DNA of 64,000 bases from Streptomyces sulfonofaciens (GTDB taxonomy: Bacteria > Actinomycetota > Actinomycetes > Streptomycetales > Streptomycetaceae): the NCBI RefSeq assembly GCF_014656295.1, contig NZ_BNCD01000010.1, positions 164,541 to 228,540 of the forward strand. The letters run 5' to 3'. This document shows positions 46,488-54,731 of this stretch, piece by piece. A program made the translations under genes and the position numbers. The notes under the pieces are model-generated. The model worked only from the letters and a program-made list of their open reading frames with translations. It was not told the DNA's origin and did not search any database. Every line of letters starts with the position of its first letter. The stretch's first letter is position 1.

Positions 46488-47906
46488 TTAGCCGACATCG
46501 AGACGCAAGAGATCTTCCTCCGTTTCGCGTCGGACGATCACCCGTGCCGCACCACCGGTGACGGCGACGACGGGCGGGCGCAGCGCGTGGTTGTAGTTGC
46601 TCGCCATCGAGCGGCAGTAGGCGCCCGTGGCCGGCACCGCGATCAGGTCGCCGGGTGCCAGGTCGGCGGGCAGGAAGGCGTCCCGCACGACGATGTCACC
46701 GCTCTCGCAGTGCTTGCCGACGACACGCACCAGCATCGGCTCCGCGTCGGACGCGCGGGATGCCAGGACGACACTGTATTCGGCGTCGTACAGCGCGGTG
46801 CGGATGTTGTCGGACATCCCCCCGTCGACCGACACATAGGTGCGCAGCCCGTCGAGCGGCTTGATGGTGCCCACCTCGTAGAGCGTGAAGGTGGTGGGGC
46901 CGACGATGGCGCGGCCCGGCTCCACGGAGATCCTCGGCACGCTGAGGCCCGCGGCCTCGCACTCCCGCTCGACGATCTCGCCCAGCGCCTTGGCGATCTC
47001 CTGGGGTTCGCGGGGATCGTCGTCCGAGGTGTAGGCGATGCCGAGGCCGCCGCCGAGGTCGACCTCGGGCAGCTCCACCCCGTGCTCGTCGCGCACCTGC
47101 GCCAGCAGCGACACCACCCGCCGGGCGGCGACCTCGAAGCCCGCGGTGTCGAAGATCTGCGACCCGATGTGGGAGTGGACCCCGGCGAGCTCCAGGCTGT
47201 CGAGCGCCAGGACGCGCCGCACCGCCTCGGCGGCCGGCCCTCCCCCGGCCTCCGGCTGGGAGGTGCTGCCGGCGAGCGCGAGGCCGAACTTCTGGTCCTC
47301 GTGCGCGGTGGCGATGAACTCGTGGGTGTGCGCCTCGACACCGACGGTCACCCGGATCTGCACGCGCTGCCGCCGGCCCAGCCGCCGCGCGGTGTGCGCA
47401 ACCCGGGCGATCTCCTGGAACGAGTCGAGCACGATCCGCCCCACCCCGGACTCCACGGCGCGCTCGATCTCGGCGTCGGACTTGTTGTTGCCGTGCAGGG
47501 CTATGCGCTCCGGAGGCATGCCCGCGGCGAGGGCGGTGGCCAGCTCGCCGGCGGAGCAGACGTCGAGGTTCAGGCCCTCCTCGCACAGCCAGCGGACCAC
47601 GGCGCGGGAGAGGAACGCCTTGCCCGCGTAGAAGACGTCGGCGTCGGGGCCGAAGGCGGTCCGCCAGGCGTGCACCCGCGCCCGGAAGTCGTCCTCGTCG
47701 AGGAAGTACGCCGGGGTGCCGAACTCCTCTGCGAGGCGGGCGACGTCCACGCCGCCCACGGTCAGCACACCGTCCGCATTGCGGCTCACGGTGCGGGACC
47801 AGACCTTGGGATCCAGGTCGTTGAGGTCGGCGGGCGGTGCGGCGTGGTGCCCCTCGGGCAGCACATCGGCGTGCCGGGGCCCGGCGGGATGTGCGGAACG
47901 GCTCAT
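46488..47906 (-). CDS. lysA: Diaminopimelate decarboxylase
   Basis: A 472-residue PLP enzyme for the last step of lysine synthesis. It has VFYAGKAFLSRAVVRWL (PLP Lys), GVHSHIGSQIF (HIGSQ), EPGRAIVGPTTFTLYEVG and the C-terminal CESGDIVVRDAFLP (catalytic Cys in CESGD). A short insert, AGSTSQPEAGGGPAAEAV (DNA 47240-47270), interrupts the usual sequence and is encoded by a copy of the GGGAGGT element. It starts at 47906, 155 bp after nrtL. Confidence 0.96.
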   Translation of the reverse strand: MSRSAHPAGPRHADVLPEGHHAAPPADLNDLDPKVWSRTVSRNADGVLTVGGVDVARLAEEFGTPAYFLDEDDFRARVHAWRTAFGPDADVFYAGKAFLSRAVVRWLCEEGLNLDVCSAGELATALAAGMPPERIALHGNNKSDAEIERAVESGVGRIVLDSFQEIARVAHTARRLGRRQRVQIRVTVGVEAHTHEFIATAHEDQKFGLALAGSTSQPEAGGGPAAEAVRRVLALDSLELAGVHSHIGSQIFDTAGFEVAARRVVSLLAQVRDEHGVELPEVDLGGGLGIAYTSDDDPREPQEIAKALGEIVERECEAAGLSVPRISVEPGRAIVGPTTFTLYEVGTIKPLDGLRTYVSVDGGMSDNIRTALYDAEYSVVLASRASDAEPMLVRVVGKHCESGDIVVRDAFLPADLAPGDLIAVPATGAYCRSMASNYNHALRPPVVAVTGGAARVIVRRETEEDLLRLDVG

Positions 47907-48061
47907 GGTGCGCTCTCTCGGGTCTGCGGGCGGGTGGGTCCTGGTCGCTCTGCGGGTGGGGCCTGGGGCGCTCTGCGGGTGGCCGCTGTGCGGTCCCGGT
48001 CCGCTCCGCGCTCCGCCGGGAACCGGCCGCGCTCCGTCGCGGCGGCCGGTGACGGCTGCGG

Positions 48062-49849
48062 TCAGATGGTGTCGGGTGCGTCGATGCCGAGCAGGTCGAG
48101 GCCGCCTGCCAGCACCGTCCCGGCGGCTTCGGCGAGGGCGAGCCGGGCGCGGTGGGCGGCCGTGGGTTTCTCGTCACCGACGGGCAGGACCCGGACGGCG
48201 TCCTGGTACGCGAGGAAGGCGTCGGCGATCCGCACGAGATGCCGTGCCAGGCGGTCCGGCGCCGGGCCCCGCGCCGCGGCGGCGAGGACACGGGGATGGT
48301 CGGAGAGGGCGGCGAGGAGGTCGGCGGCCGGGTCGGTGCCCGGGACCGGGCCCCTACCCGGCCCCACCGGGAGCGGGCCCCTCGCCACGGGCAGCTCCAG
48401 GTCGCCGGGGACGGGGCCGAAGCCCAGGTCGGCGGCGTTGCGGACCAGGGCGCGGGTGCGGGAGTGGGCGTAGCGGACCCGGAAGAGGGGATTGCTCTCG
48501 CGCTGCACGAGGTGGTCCTCGGTGATCCGGGGCCGGTCATGGGCGGCGGGGTGCAGCAGCGCCCAGCGCCCGGCGGCACGGCCGAGCGGGAGCGGGTCGG
48601 CGGGGGGTGGGACGGGGTGGATACGGATGAGGGGTGCGGGGGCTTCGCCGGGGTGGGTACGGACGGGGGGTGCCGTGGCTTCGACGGGGGTCTCGGGGGC
48701 GGTCGCGGTGGTGGCAGTGGCGGCGGTGTGAGGCTCGACGGCGTGGGGCTCGGCGGCGCGTGCGCGGGGCGTGGGGTCGCGGGGGTCGGAGGGCTGCGGC
48801 TCGACGGCGCGTGCGCGGGGGTCGGCGGGGGGCGTGTCGCAGGGGGCGGCGGGGTGTGCCGGGTGCGGCGTGAGGCCGAGGGCGGCCCATGCCGGGTCTG
48901 CCGGGGCAGGTGCTTTGGCTGTGGCGCCCGCATGCAATGCGTCGGCCCCGGGCTGGAGGCGCTCGCGCTCGCGGATCCCGGGGGCTCTGCCGTGTTCGCC
49001 GGAGGATTCGCCGCGCTGAGGGGACAGGCACCCCTCGGGGGGCCGGGGCCCTTCCGGCCCGTGCGCCTCGTATGACTCATCCGACCCGTACGACTCATCC
49101 GACCCGTACGACCCGCAGGACCCGTAGGACGACTCGTAGGAAAGCAGCGCCGTGACGCCCTGGGAGCGGAGGATCCGTACGACGGCGTCGGCGACCACGG
49201 CGGCGCGGATGCCGGGGGCGACCTGGAGGCGCACGGGCCCATGGGCTCGACCGTCCTGGAGATGACCGTCCGGGAGATGACCGTCCTGGAAGCGGACGTC
49301 CTGGAAGCGGGCGTCCTGGACGGCACCGCGGGCGGCGACGGTCCCCTCACCGGTGGAGCCGCCGGAACCGGAGGAGGAGCCACCGGGGCGGGAGGGGCGG
49401 AGGACCGCGCCGCCCGCGTGGTCCGTGCGGCCCAGAGGGCTGCGGGGGCTGTGGGGGCCGGCGCCGGTGCCCGTGGGGGTCGCCGCCGGCCCGGATGCCT
49501 TGGGGGCCACGTGCCCGTAGGCCGGGCCACTGCGCAGGATGTCCCGCACCAGACCGGAGAGCTCCGCGTCGGCCAGGGTGATGTTGAGGAACCCGGGCCC
49601 GGTGATCTCGATTCCGGCCACGCCGGGAACGGTCAGCAACCGCTGCCGCAGCACCTCCGCGACCTGCCGCGGCGGCCGTCCGGCGGGGCGTGCGAGTTGC
49701 AGGGCGATCCCGGTGGCGTAGTCCCCGCACCCGCCGGGCCGGGGCCGCTCGACCACGGCCCGCACCGGTACGGCGACACTCAGCTCCCCCTCGTCCACGG
49801 CACGGCGCACCGCGTGCAGCACGGTGCGGGAGAGCTCTACGGGAGTCAC
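48062..49849 (-). CDS. nrtL: ArgS-related anticodon-binding protein NrtL (no synthetase core)
   Basis: A 595-residue protein. The N-terminal part (VTPVELSRTVLHAVRRAVDEGELSV through GPGFLNITLADAEL) resembles the ArgS N-terminal tRNA-recognition domain. The C-terminal 150 residues (QRESNPLFRVRYAHSRTRALVRNAADLG through LDLLGIDAPDTI) resemble the ArgS DALR anticodon-binding domain. The HIGH/KMSKS catalytic core is missing; in its place are about 300 residues of low complexity with tandem YGSDESYG and DGHLQDG units. It occupies the place of argS in the actinobacterial argS-lysA-hom arrangement. GTG 49849 is chosen; no strong ribosome site is visible. Confidence 0.83.
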   Translation of the reverse strand: MTPVELSRTVLHAVRRAVDEGELSVAVPVRAVVERPRPGGCGDYATGIALQLARPAGRPPRQVAEVLRQRLLTVPGVAGIEITGPGFLNITLADAELSGLVRDILRSGPAYGHVAPKASGPAATPTGTGAGPHSPRSPLGRTDHAGGAVLRPSRPGGSSSGSGGSTGEGTVAARGAVQDARFQDVRFQDGHLPDGHLQDGRAHGPVRLQVAPGIRAAVVADAVVRILRSQGVTALLSYESSYGSCGSYGSDESYGSDESYEAHGPEGPRPPEGCLSPQRGESSGEHGRAPGIRERERLQPGADALHAGATAKAPAPADPAWAALGLTPHPAHPAAPCDTPPADPRARAVEPQPSDPRDPTPRARAAEPHAVEPHTAATATTATAPETPVEATAPPVRTHPGEAPAPLIRIHPVPPPADPLPLGRAAGRWALLHPAAHDRPRITEDHLVQRESNPLFRVRYAHSRTRALVRNAADLGFGPVPGDLELPVARGPLPVGPGRGPVPGTDPAADLLAALSDHPRVLAAAARGPAPDRLARHLVRIADAFLAYQDAVRVLPVGDEKPTAAHRARLALAEAAGTVLAGGLDLLGIDAPDTI

Positions 49850-50004
49850 GGGACAAGCGTATGGGAGGCAGGGGGTGGGGATGCGAGTTGGTTTCGGATG
49901 GTGGAAAGGGCCGAGCCGACCGTTGGCCACGCGGTACCCGGACCGTAGCCCGGCATTGGCCCGTCCTTGTGCGTGGCGTGGCCCGGCGGACTCCTGGGGC
50001 GGTC

Positions 50005-50775
50005 CTAAAACCCGCGGCCCCAGCCGGCACGCTCGGTCTCCTCGGCGCCGCCACCGAGGTCGGACCGCCCTCCGCCCAGGCCCGTACGGCCGACGGGTCC
50101 GCCCTGGCCGGGAAGATCGGCCGACCCGTCGGGACGGAGCTGATCGCCGAGCCCGCGCGGACCGCTGCCGTCCCCAGAGCGACCGGTGAAACCACGCGGG
50201 CGCCCGGCGATGTCGCCGGGGCGTCCACCAGGATCACCGACCTCACCACCGAGTTCGGGACGGCCGGGATCAGCGGCACCGCCACACTCCGAACGATCAC
50301 CGAGGTCGGAACGCTCGCAGTGGTCCACGCGCTCCCCGGGATCACCGTGCTCGGCGAGATGATCGGAGAGATCGGTACGGGGCCCGATCGCCACGGCGGC
50401 GTCCCGCTCAAGCAGTAGCCGAACGGTCCGCACCAGCTCCGCGGGCTCGAACGGCTTGGCGACGAACGCATCGATACCGGAAGCGGGACCGACCCCCGCC
50501 TCCTGTGGCGTACAGCCGCTGACTATGACGACGGGCAGGGAGCGGGTACGGGGGTCCGACCGGAGCAGCGCTGCGGTACGCACACCGTCGAGCCGGGGCA
50601 TGACCACGTCGAGGGTGATCACATCGGGCTGCACCTGGTGCACGACGTCAAGGCACTCGGCACCGTCGGCCGCGGTCACGACCTCGAAACCCTCCAGTTC
50701 GAGGTTGACCCTGATCAGTTGCCGGATGACCTTGTTGTCGTCCACAACAAGCACCCGCCCAGTAGCCCCAGGCAC
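50005..50775 (-). CDS. Orphan response regulator (receiver domain with disordered tail)
   Basis: A 256-residue protein. Residues 5-125 form a CheY-like receiver (VLVVDDNKVIRQLIRVNLE, phospho-Asp near 56 in VITLDVVMPRLDG, Lys in FVAKPFEPAELVRTVRLLL). The remaining 130 residues are Gly/Asp/Arg/Pro-rich with loose GDLGDRSE-like repeats and no DNA-binding domain. No kinase gene is adjacent. It may act by protein-protein contact. Confidence 0.85.
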   Translation of the reverse strand: MPGATGRVLVVDDNKVIRQLIRVNLELEGFEVVTAADGAECLDVVHQVQPDVITLDVVMPRLDGVRTAALLRSDPRTRSLPVVIVSGCTPQEAGVGPASGIDAFVAKPFEPAELVRTVRLLLERDAAVAIGPRTDLSDHLAEHGDPGERVDHCERSDLGDRSECGGAADPGRPELGGEVGDPGGRPGDIAGRPRGFTGRSGDGSGPRGLGDQLRPDGSADLPGQGGPVGRTGLGGGRSDLGGGAEETERAGWGRGF

Positions 50776-50952
50776 AAGTCGAGCCTAGGCGGACCGGGGG
50801 CGCCGCGTCCGGGTTTTCCCCACTTCCACCCCCTCCGGGGGACCGAGCCCCTCCGCACCGGGCCTGCCACCCCTGGGAAGCCCCCGCCGCCCGGACCGGC
50901 CGCCCGGACGCAACACGCCCGGCAGCCCCGGCACCGCACCCGGCAAAACCCG

Positions 50953-50983
50953 TTCATGACCACCCCGGACAAGCTGATAGGGT
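50953..50983 (+). promoter_or_regulatory. Candidate promoter of the tRNA-Arg gene
   Basis: TAGGGT at 50978-50983 resembles a -10 box 33 bp before the tRNA. TTCATG at 50953-50958 is a weak -35 with 19-bp spacing. No other promoter-like motif is nearer. Confidence 0.4.
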
Positions 50984-51015
50984 TCTACCCGTCAGAGCGC
51001 AACAGCGCGAGACAC

Positions 51016-51087
51016 GCCCCCGTAGCTCAGGGGATAGAGCAACGGCCTCCGGAGCCGTGTGCGCAGGTTCGAATCCTGCCGGGGGCA
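51016..51087 (+). tRNA. tRNA-Arg (anticodon CCG)
   Basis: A full cloverleaf: acceptor GCCCCCG/CGGGGGC, D stem GCTC/GAGC, anticodon stem ACGGC/GCCGT with loop CTCCGGA (anticodon CCG), four-base variable loop GTGC, and T arm GCAGG-TTCGAAT-CCTGC with discriminator A. CCA is not encoded. It decodes CGG. Its last 27 bases are part of the integration-site repeat. Confidence 0.96.
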
Positions 51088-51091
51088 CTCG
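51061..51091 (+). repeat. Attachment site copy at the tRNA-Arg 3' end
   Basis: 31 bp beginning GCGCAGGTTCGAATCCTGCC and ending in GGGGGCACTCG cover the T arm and acceptor of the tRNA. They match 55349-55379 at 30 of 31 positions (A/C difference in the T loop). The match resumes 25 bases later with TGACCAGGGCGGATGCC (51117-51133) and a terminator-like hairpin. Confidence 0.88.
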
Positions 51092-51141
51092 TCGAGGATC
51101 AGCAGAAAACAAGCGCTGACCAGGGCGGATGCCAGCACGAG

Positions 51142-51177
51142 AGAGCGGGAACCAGTCTCACTGGGTCCCGCTCTTTG
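51142..51177 (+). terminator. Terminator after tRNA-Arg
   Basis: A 9-bp stem (AGAGCGGGA at 51142-51150, complement 51166-51174), extended by further pairing around a CTC loop, ends in TTTG. It stands 55 bp after the tRNA. A similar hairpin follows the second attachment copy. Confidence 0.85.
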
Positions 51178-51237
51178 TCGTTGTTTCGCGCTGGTCGCGA
51201 CAGACCTGCGATAGAGGCAATCGCCGCCACGTCAGGA

Positions 51238-51981
51238 CTAGGAGGGCGCCTCGTCCAGCCGCTCCAAGGTGAGCTGATAGGCGTTCCTCAGCCGCGTGAA
51301 GTCATAGAAGTCACCCTGCGGCTCGCGCTTGACGGTCAACAGCCCCTGCGCCTCAAGCTCCTTGCGTCCCTTGGTCCACGTGTCCGAGGACAGGCCGTAT
51401 CGCTGACGCCTCGCCGTGTGGATGTATCGCGGCTCCGAGTGCCCTCCGAGGGCTTCTCTTAGGGCAAACAGAAGAGCCGTTGCCGTCGGCGACAACTGGA
51501 GGAGCCAACCGCGCGTCCAGAACTCAACCGGCATGCCGACGTAGCGGCCTTCCTCCCTTGGCTGCGTGTACACCCCTCCATCACCGGCGGCACTCAGCAG
51601 CGTGATCGCTGAGGGCCGCCCCCACTGCGGCTGGAGCTCGATGAACTTGTTCTCTTCGAGCCACTTCAAGTTGCTGGCAACTCGCCTCGGTCCCGTCTTT
51701 GAGTCGAGTGCCAGCATCTGCGTCCAGCCGTTCGGGCCCGGTGGTCTCCGCAGGTCAAAGGGCTCTTTCGTGGCCATCATGGTGATGCACATGTAAAGCC
51801 GGAGGCGCACCATGCCCCCGCGCCCGCCCTGGATGAGCCGAGCAAGCGGCGGAGGCGTGTCGTCGTCCTCAGATGCGATGACGAACGCCGGCGGGAACGG
51901 GATATGGCCCCGCCTCTTCGCCTTGTCCGCTACCCCCCGCAGGTAGCCGAGCGCCTCGCACTGACGTCCATCAAGCGGCAC
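51238..51981 (-). CDS. Winged-helix-like protein of the integrated element (possible replication or regulatory protein)
   Basis: A 247-residue protein from GTG 51981 (GGAAGG about ten bases upstream). It has a helical N-terminus (GRQCEALGYLRGVADKAKRRGH), a region that looks like a winged helix (TGPRRVASNLKWLEENKFIELQPQWGRPSAITLLS) and a second one near the C-terminus (SSDTWTKGRKELEAQGLLTVKRE). This two-winged-helix layout recalls small plasmid or AICE replication initiators and mobile-element regulators. No nuclease motif is visible, so replication is only one possibility. Codon use is less GC-biased than in the core genes. Confidence 0.65.
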   Translation of the reverse strand: MPLDGRQCEALGYLRGVADKAKRRGHIPFPPAFVIASEDDDTPPPLARLIQGGRGGMVRLRLYMCITMMATKEPFDLRRPPGPNGWTQMLALDSKTGPRRVASNLKWLEENKFIELQPQWGRPSAITLLSAAGDGGVYTQPREEGRYVGMPVEFWTRGWLLQLSPTATALLFALREALGGHSEPRYIHTARRQRYGLSSDTWTKGRKELEAQGLLTVKREPQGDFYDFTRLRNAYQLTLERLDEAPS

Positions 51982-52280
51982 GACTTTTACCTTCCTGCAG
52001 GAGAAACAGGGATATGGGGCTTACAGGGGTACACGGGGGTGATCGGAGCTTCCTTTAGATCCCGTCACAGGAGTCGAGAGACTACAGCAAGAGCGCAGAC
52101 CTCCACAGTAGAAGAGAAGATGACTCCGCCACTGATGGCAAGTTCCTCCTTCACAAACAACAAACACCCCTTTTGACCTGCTGTTTTCTCCCTGCCAACA
52201 TCGCCTCAGTCAAGCCGGAGATCGTCGAGCGGCCCACCTGGATGCTGCCGCGATTCCACTGATGAGGGGATTGATACAGG

Positions 52281-52478
52281 TTGTCCAACCACGAATCATC
52301 GCTCCGAGGCCTCTGGGCGGCAGTCATCGTGCTCGGTGCACTCATGACCGCAATGCTGAGCACCGCCGCCCTCTGGACGGTGGGAGCGCCTGCGTACGCC
52401 GCGCTTGGGGCAGGGGGTGCCACCTTCATCGGCGTAGCCACCCTGGGGTTCACCCTGAGGAAGTTCTTGACTGAGTAA
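52281..52478 (+). CDS. Small two-helix membrane protein
   Basis: A 65-residue ORF from TTG 52281, with GAGGGGA ending ten bases upstream. The protein is MSNHESSLRGLWAAVIVLGA at its start and has two hydrophobic segments (residues 10-33 and 36-57) ending in RKFLTE. It fits small membrane proteins carried by Streptomyces integrative elements, but no family is recognised. The TTG start makes it uncertain. Confidence 0.45.
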   Translation: MSNHESSLRGLWAAVIVLGALMTAMLSTAALWTVGAPAYAALGAGGATFIGVATLGFTLRKFLTE

Positions 52479-52553
52479 GACGTGCTTCTCGTGAGGCTCT
52501 GAGGTGCCGACGGCGGGGCGTGGGACGCATACGTCCGACGCCCGCCTTCAAGC

Positions 52554-53486
52554 TCACCTCCGAGAGTCGCTCTCGCTCCAACCCATCGCCTTTTCGATCT
52601 TCTTGTTGTTCTCCTCCTCGCTGTTGTCGAGGCAGCCTGCGTAGTGGCGGTCGATGACCTCTGGAAATGTGCCGGCGCGGCGGGCCACCTCAGCGATGGG
52701 AACTCCTGCATTGAGCCATCGCGTGATACACGCCTGCCGCAAGTCGTACGGGCGCCCGGCCAACGGCGACTCGACACGATCCGGCGTAAGCGCGTACTCC
52801 GGCGCCTCCTCCCATACCCGCCAGTAGGTGGAAGAGCCCACCACTCCCCCGCGTTCGTTACCGAACATGCGCCCTTCCTTGGCGGTCCCGAACTCCTTCA
52901 GGTGGGCCCGGAGGATGGCGACCAAGACGGGCGGGATGGGTACAGGGCGGTCGCTGGTCGCCTCCCGCGCCTTCAAGCCGCGGCGGTCGTGCCGCTCCCC
53001 CGAGTCGGTCCATTGCTTGCCCGAGACGGGGCGTGTCTCCCGCAGCGTGAGCATGCCCCAACCCGTCTCCGACAGGTGGCAGTCAGAGCGCCTCAGCCCG
53101 ACCGTCTCAGCGGGCCGCAGTCCCGCGTAGTACAGAACCGCGTAGAAGGCTGCCAGGCGCCGCCCACGGCAGCGGTCCCACGATCCGACGTAGGAGACGG
53201 CCGTGAGCAACTGCCGGGCCTGTACGGCGTTCACGAGGACGCGGCGGTCCACCACATCGTTGGAGCCGACGTATTTCCGTCGGGCGCGCTGGAGTGGATT
53301 CTCCGGGAGTTCCCCCGTGACCACGGCGTGTTCGAGAGCAGTGTTCAGGGCGCCTCGCCGCCGCTTGTACGTGTCGCCCGCCGCCGGGGTGCCGTCCAGC
53401 TTGTACCCGAGGCGGTACAGCACATCCTCGAACACGGGACTGCTACAGACAAGGGTGGAGCAGGTTCCCCGAGTCGTGCCGGACAA
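52554..53486 (-). CDS. int: Tyrosine site-specific integrase, N-terminally truncated
   Basis: A 310-residue C-terminal part of a phage-type integrase. It has YYAGLRPAETVGLRRSD (catalytic Arg I), SPLAGRPYDLRQACITRW (HxxR box with Tyr for His, then Arg II) and RHYAGCLDNSEEE (nucleophile Tyr). Homologues recalled from Streptomyces tRNA-integrating elements are about 450 residues; the N-terminal arm-binding and much of the core-binding domain (about 150 residues) are absent. The frame opens upstream to a stop near 53590 but offers only TTG 53486. It is probably a decayed or inactive gene, although the catalytic half is intact. Confidence 0.8.
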   Translation of the reverse strand: MSGTTRGTCSTLVCSSPVFEDVLYRLGYKLDGTPAAGDTYKRRRGALNTALEHAVVTGELPENPLQRARRKYVGSNDVVDRRVLVNAVQARQLLTAVSYVGSWDRCRGRRLAAFYAVLYYAGLRPAETVGLRRSDCHLSETGWGMLTLRETRPVSGKQWTDSGERHDRRGLKAREATSDRPVPIPPVLVAILRAHLKEFGTAKEGRMFGNERGGVVGSSTYWRVWEEAPEYALTPDRVESPLAGRPYDLRQACITRWLNAGVPIAEVARRAGTFPEVIDRHYAGCLDNSEEENNKKIEKAMGWSESDSRR

Positions 53487-53869
53487 AGTGTCCGGGTAGC
53501 GCTCTTCCCGGCCGAGGATCCGTGTGCTGCAGTGCGCGCACGCGCCGCGACCTCAGCCGCTGAGATTGAGCCACAGTGCCGAAGATCCTATGGCGATAGT
53601 CAACCCGTTGGGTGACCTTTTCCTGAAGTCAGAGGTGATTCCATTGAAGGCACTCGAACAGTTTTTCGAGGGGTGATCCACGGCTGATTAAAACCCCTTC
53701 GGCAAGAAGCGTATCCAGCATGCACCAACCGGAGCCGGCGTCAATACGGCGCCGGTTCGGTCAATTCACAACGCCACGCCATTGATCTTTCGATTGACAG
53801 ACTAGGGCACGCCATGGAGCTTGTACCATCCTCGCGGTGCATCAGTGACCACAGGGGGTGGGGGCAAGA
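53487..53869. other. Gap between integrase and SLATT gene
   Basis: 383 bp without a gene, AT-richer than the rest of the window. It holds a near-perfect inverted repeat around CGGCGTCAATACGGCG (53728-53761). TTGACA at 53794-53799 is a consensus -35 about 75 bp before the SLATT start; a matching -10 is not clear. Confidence 0.5.
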
Positions 53870-54688
53870 ATGGCACCTGCTGGCGCATCCACAAGCGGCC
53901 CTACGGAGCAACTCCTAGAACACAAGTCGGCCATCTTGGAGCTGCAGGATAAAATCCGGACGCGGAAGATACAGCTCCGAGGTCTGTACGGCAGTGGGCT
54001 TGTAACCGTATTCAGTATCCTCGCGATCTATGTTGCGACAGTAGCCACATGGCGGACCGTCGACATTGGGAAGGTAAACCGGATCGCGATTCCCTTGACC
54101 ATCGCTTGCGGAATTTCCTTCATCGTCCAAGCCATCAGGGAGAACAATCGCTTGGAGCGCAAGTCCGTCCGACAGCTTGAGCTAGAGCTAGAGATAGCCG
54201 AAGAGCGCAGAATTTTGCAGGCGAAGCAACTGGACTTCCCGGTTGATCAGCGACAGTTCAGCTACAAAGACTCACTTCCCCGGGAACTCGATCAGCTACG
54301 CTCCGAGGCCCAGCACTACCGACGCATTCACAATGCGTTTCAGTCCGTCATTATTATCGGCTCTCTAGGTACCACAACAGCAGCCAGCATCGCTGACACC
54401 CCGTCCTACCTGAAGTGGGTAACCGTGAGCCTCAGCTTCGCCGTCGGCGTGTCGGCTGGATTCACCGGATACTTCAAGTACCGGGAACGAAGCTTCTATC
54501 TGCAGCAAACCGCTGATGCCATTGAGCAGCACGCCACCGCATTCGAACTCGGGATTCCTCCGTATATTGGTGAAGAAAACGATAATCTCGCCAAGTTGAC
54601 CAAGGAAGTTGAAGCCCTGCGCGTCGAACAGCGCAAGCGAGAGCAGCAGCTCGACCAACCTCACGAAGGTAGAGACGGAACCGTCTAG
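53870..54688 (+). CDS. SLATT/DUF4231-like four-helix membrane protein
   Basis: A 272-residue protein from ATG 53870 (GGGGG upstream; GTG 53858 is in frame). It has two hydrophobic hairpins, about residues 41-60 plus 71-88, and 158-174 plus 182-200. The second hairpin sits in a region matching the DUF4231 pattern (AQHYRRIHNAFQSVIIIGSLG, then FTGYFKYRERSFYLQQTADAIEQH), followed by a coiled C-terminus. SLATT/DUF4231 proteins are predicted membrane effectors in bacterial conflict and antiphage systems. GC content and codon use are lower than in the flanking core. It probably works with the gene 43 bp downstream. Confidence 0.72.
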   Translation: MAPAGASTSGPTEQLLEHKSAILELQDKIRTRKIQLRGLYGSGLVTVFSILAIYVATVATWRTVDIGKVNRIAIPLTIACGISFIVQAIRENNRLERKSVRQLELELEIAEERRILQAKQLDFPVDQRQFSYKDSLPRELDQLRSEAQHYRRIHNAFQSVIIIGSLGTTTAASIADTPSYLKWVTVSLSFAVGVSAGFTGYFKYRERSFYLQQTADAIEQHATAFELGIPPYIGEENDNLAKLTKEVEALRVEQRKREQQLDQPHEGRDGTV

Positions 54689-54731
54689 GCAACGCCCACG
54701 CCGACACCGCCACCAACATGAGGGGCGAATT

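Noticed and set aside
47907..48061. Possible lysine riboswitch or T-box before lysA
   Set aside because: The 155-bp gap lacks conserved riboswitch or T-box elements and is plain GC-rich repetition (GGTGGGGCCTGGG-like).
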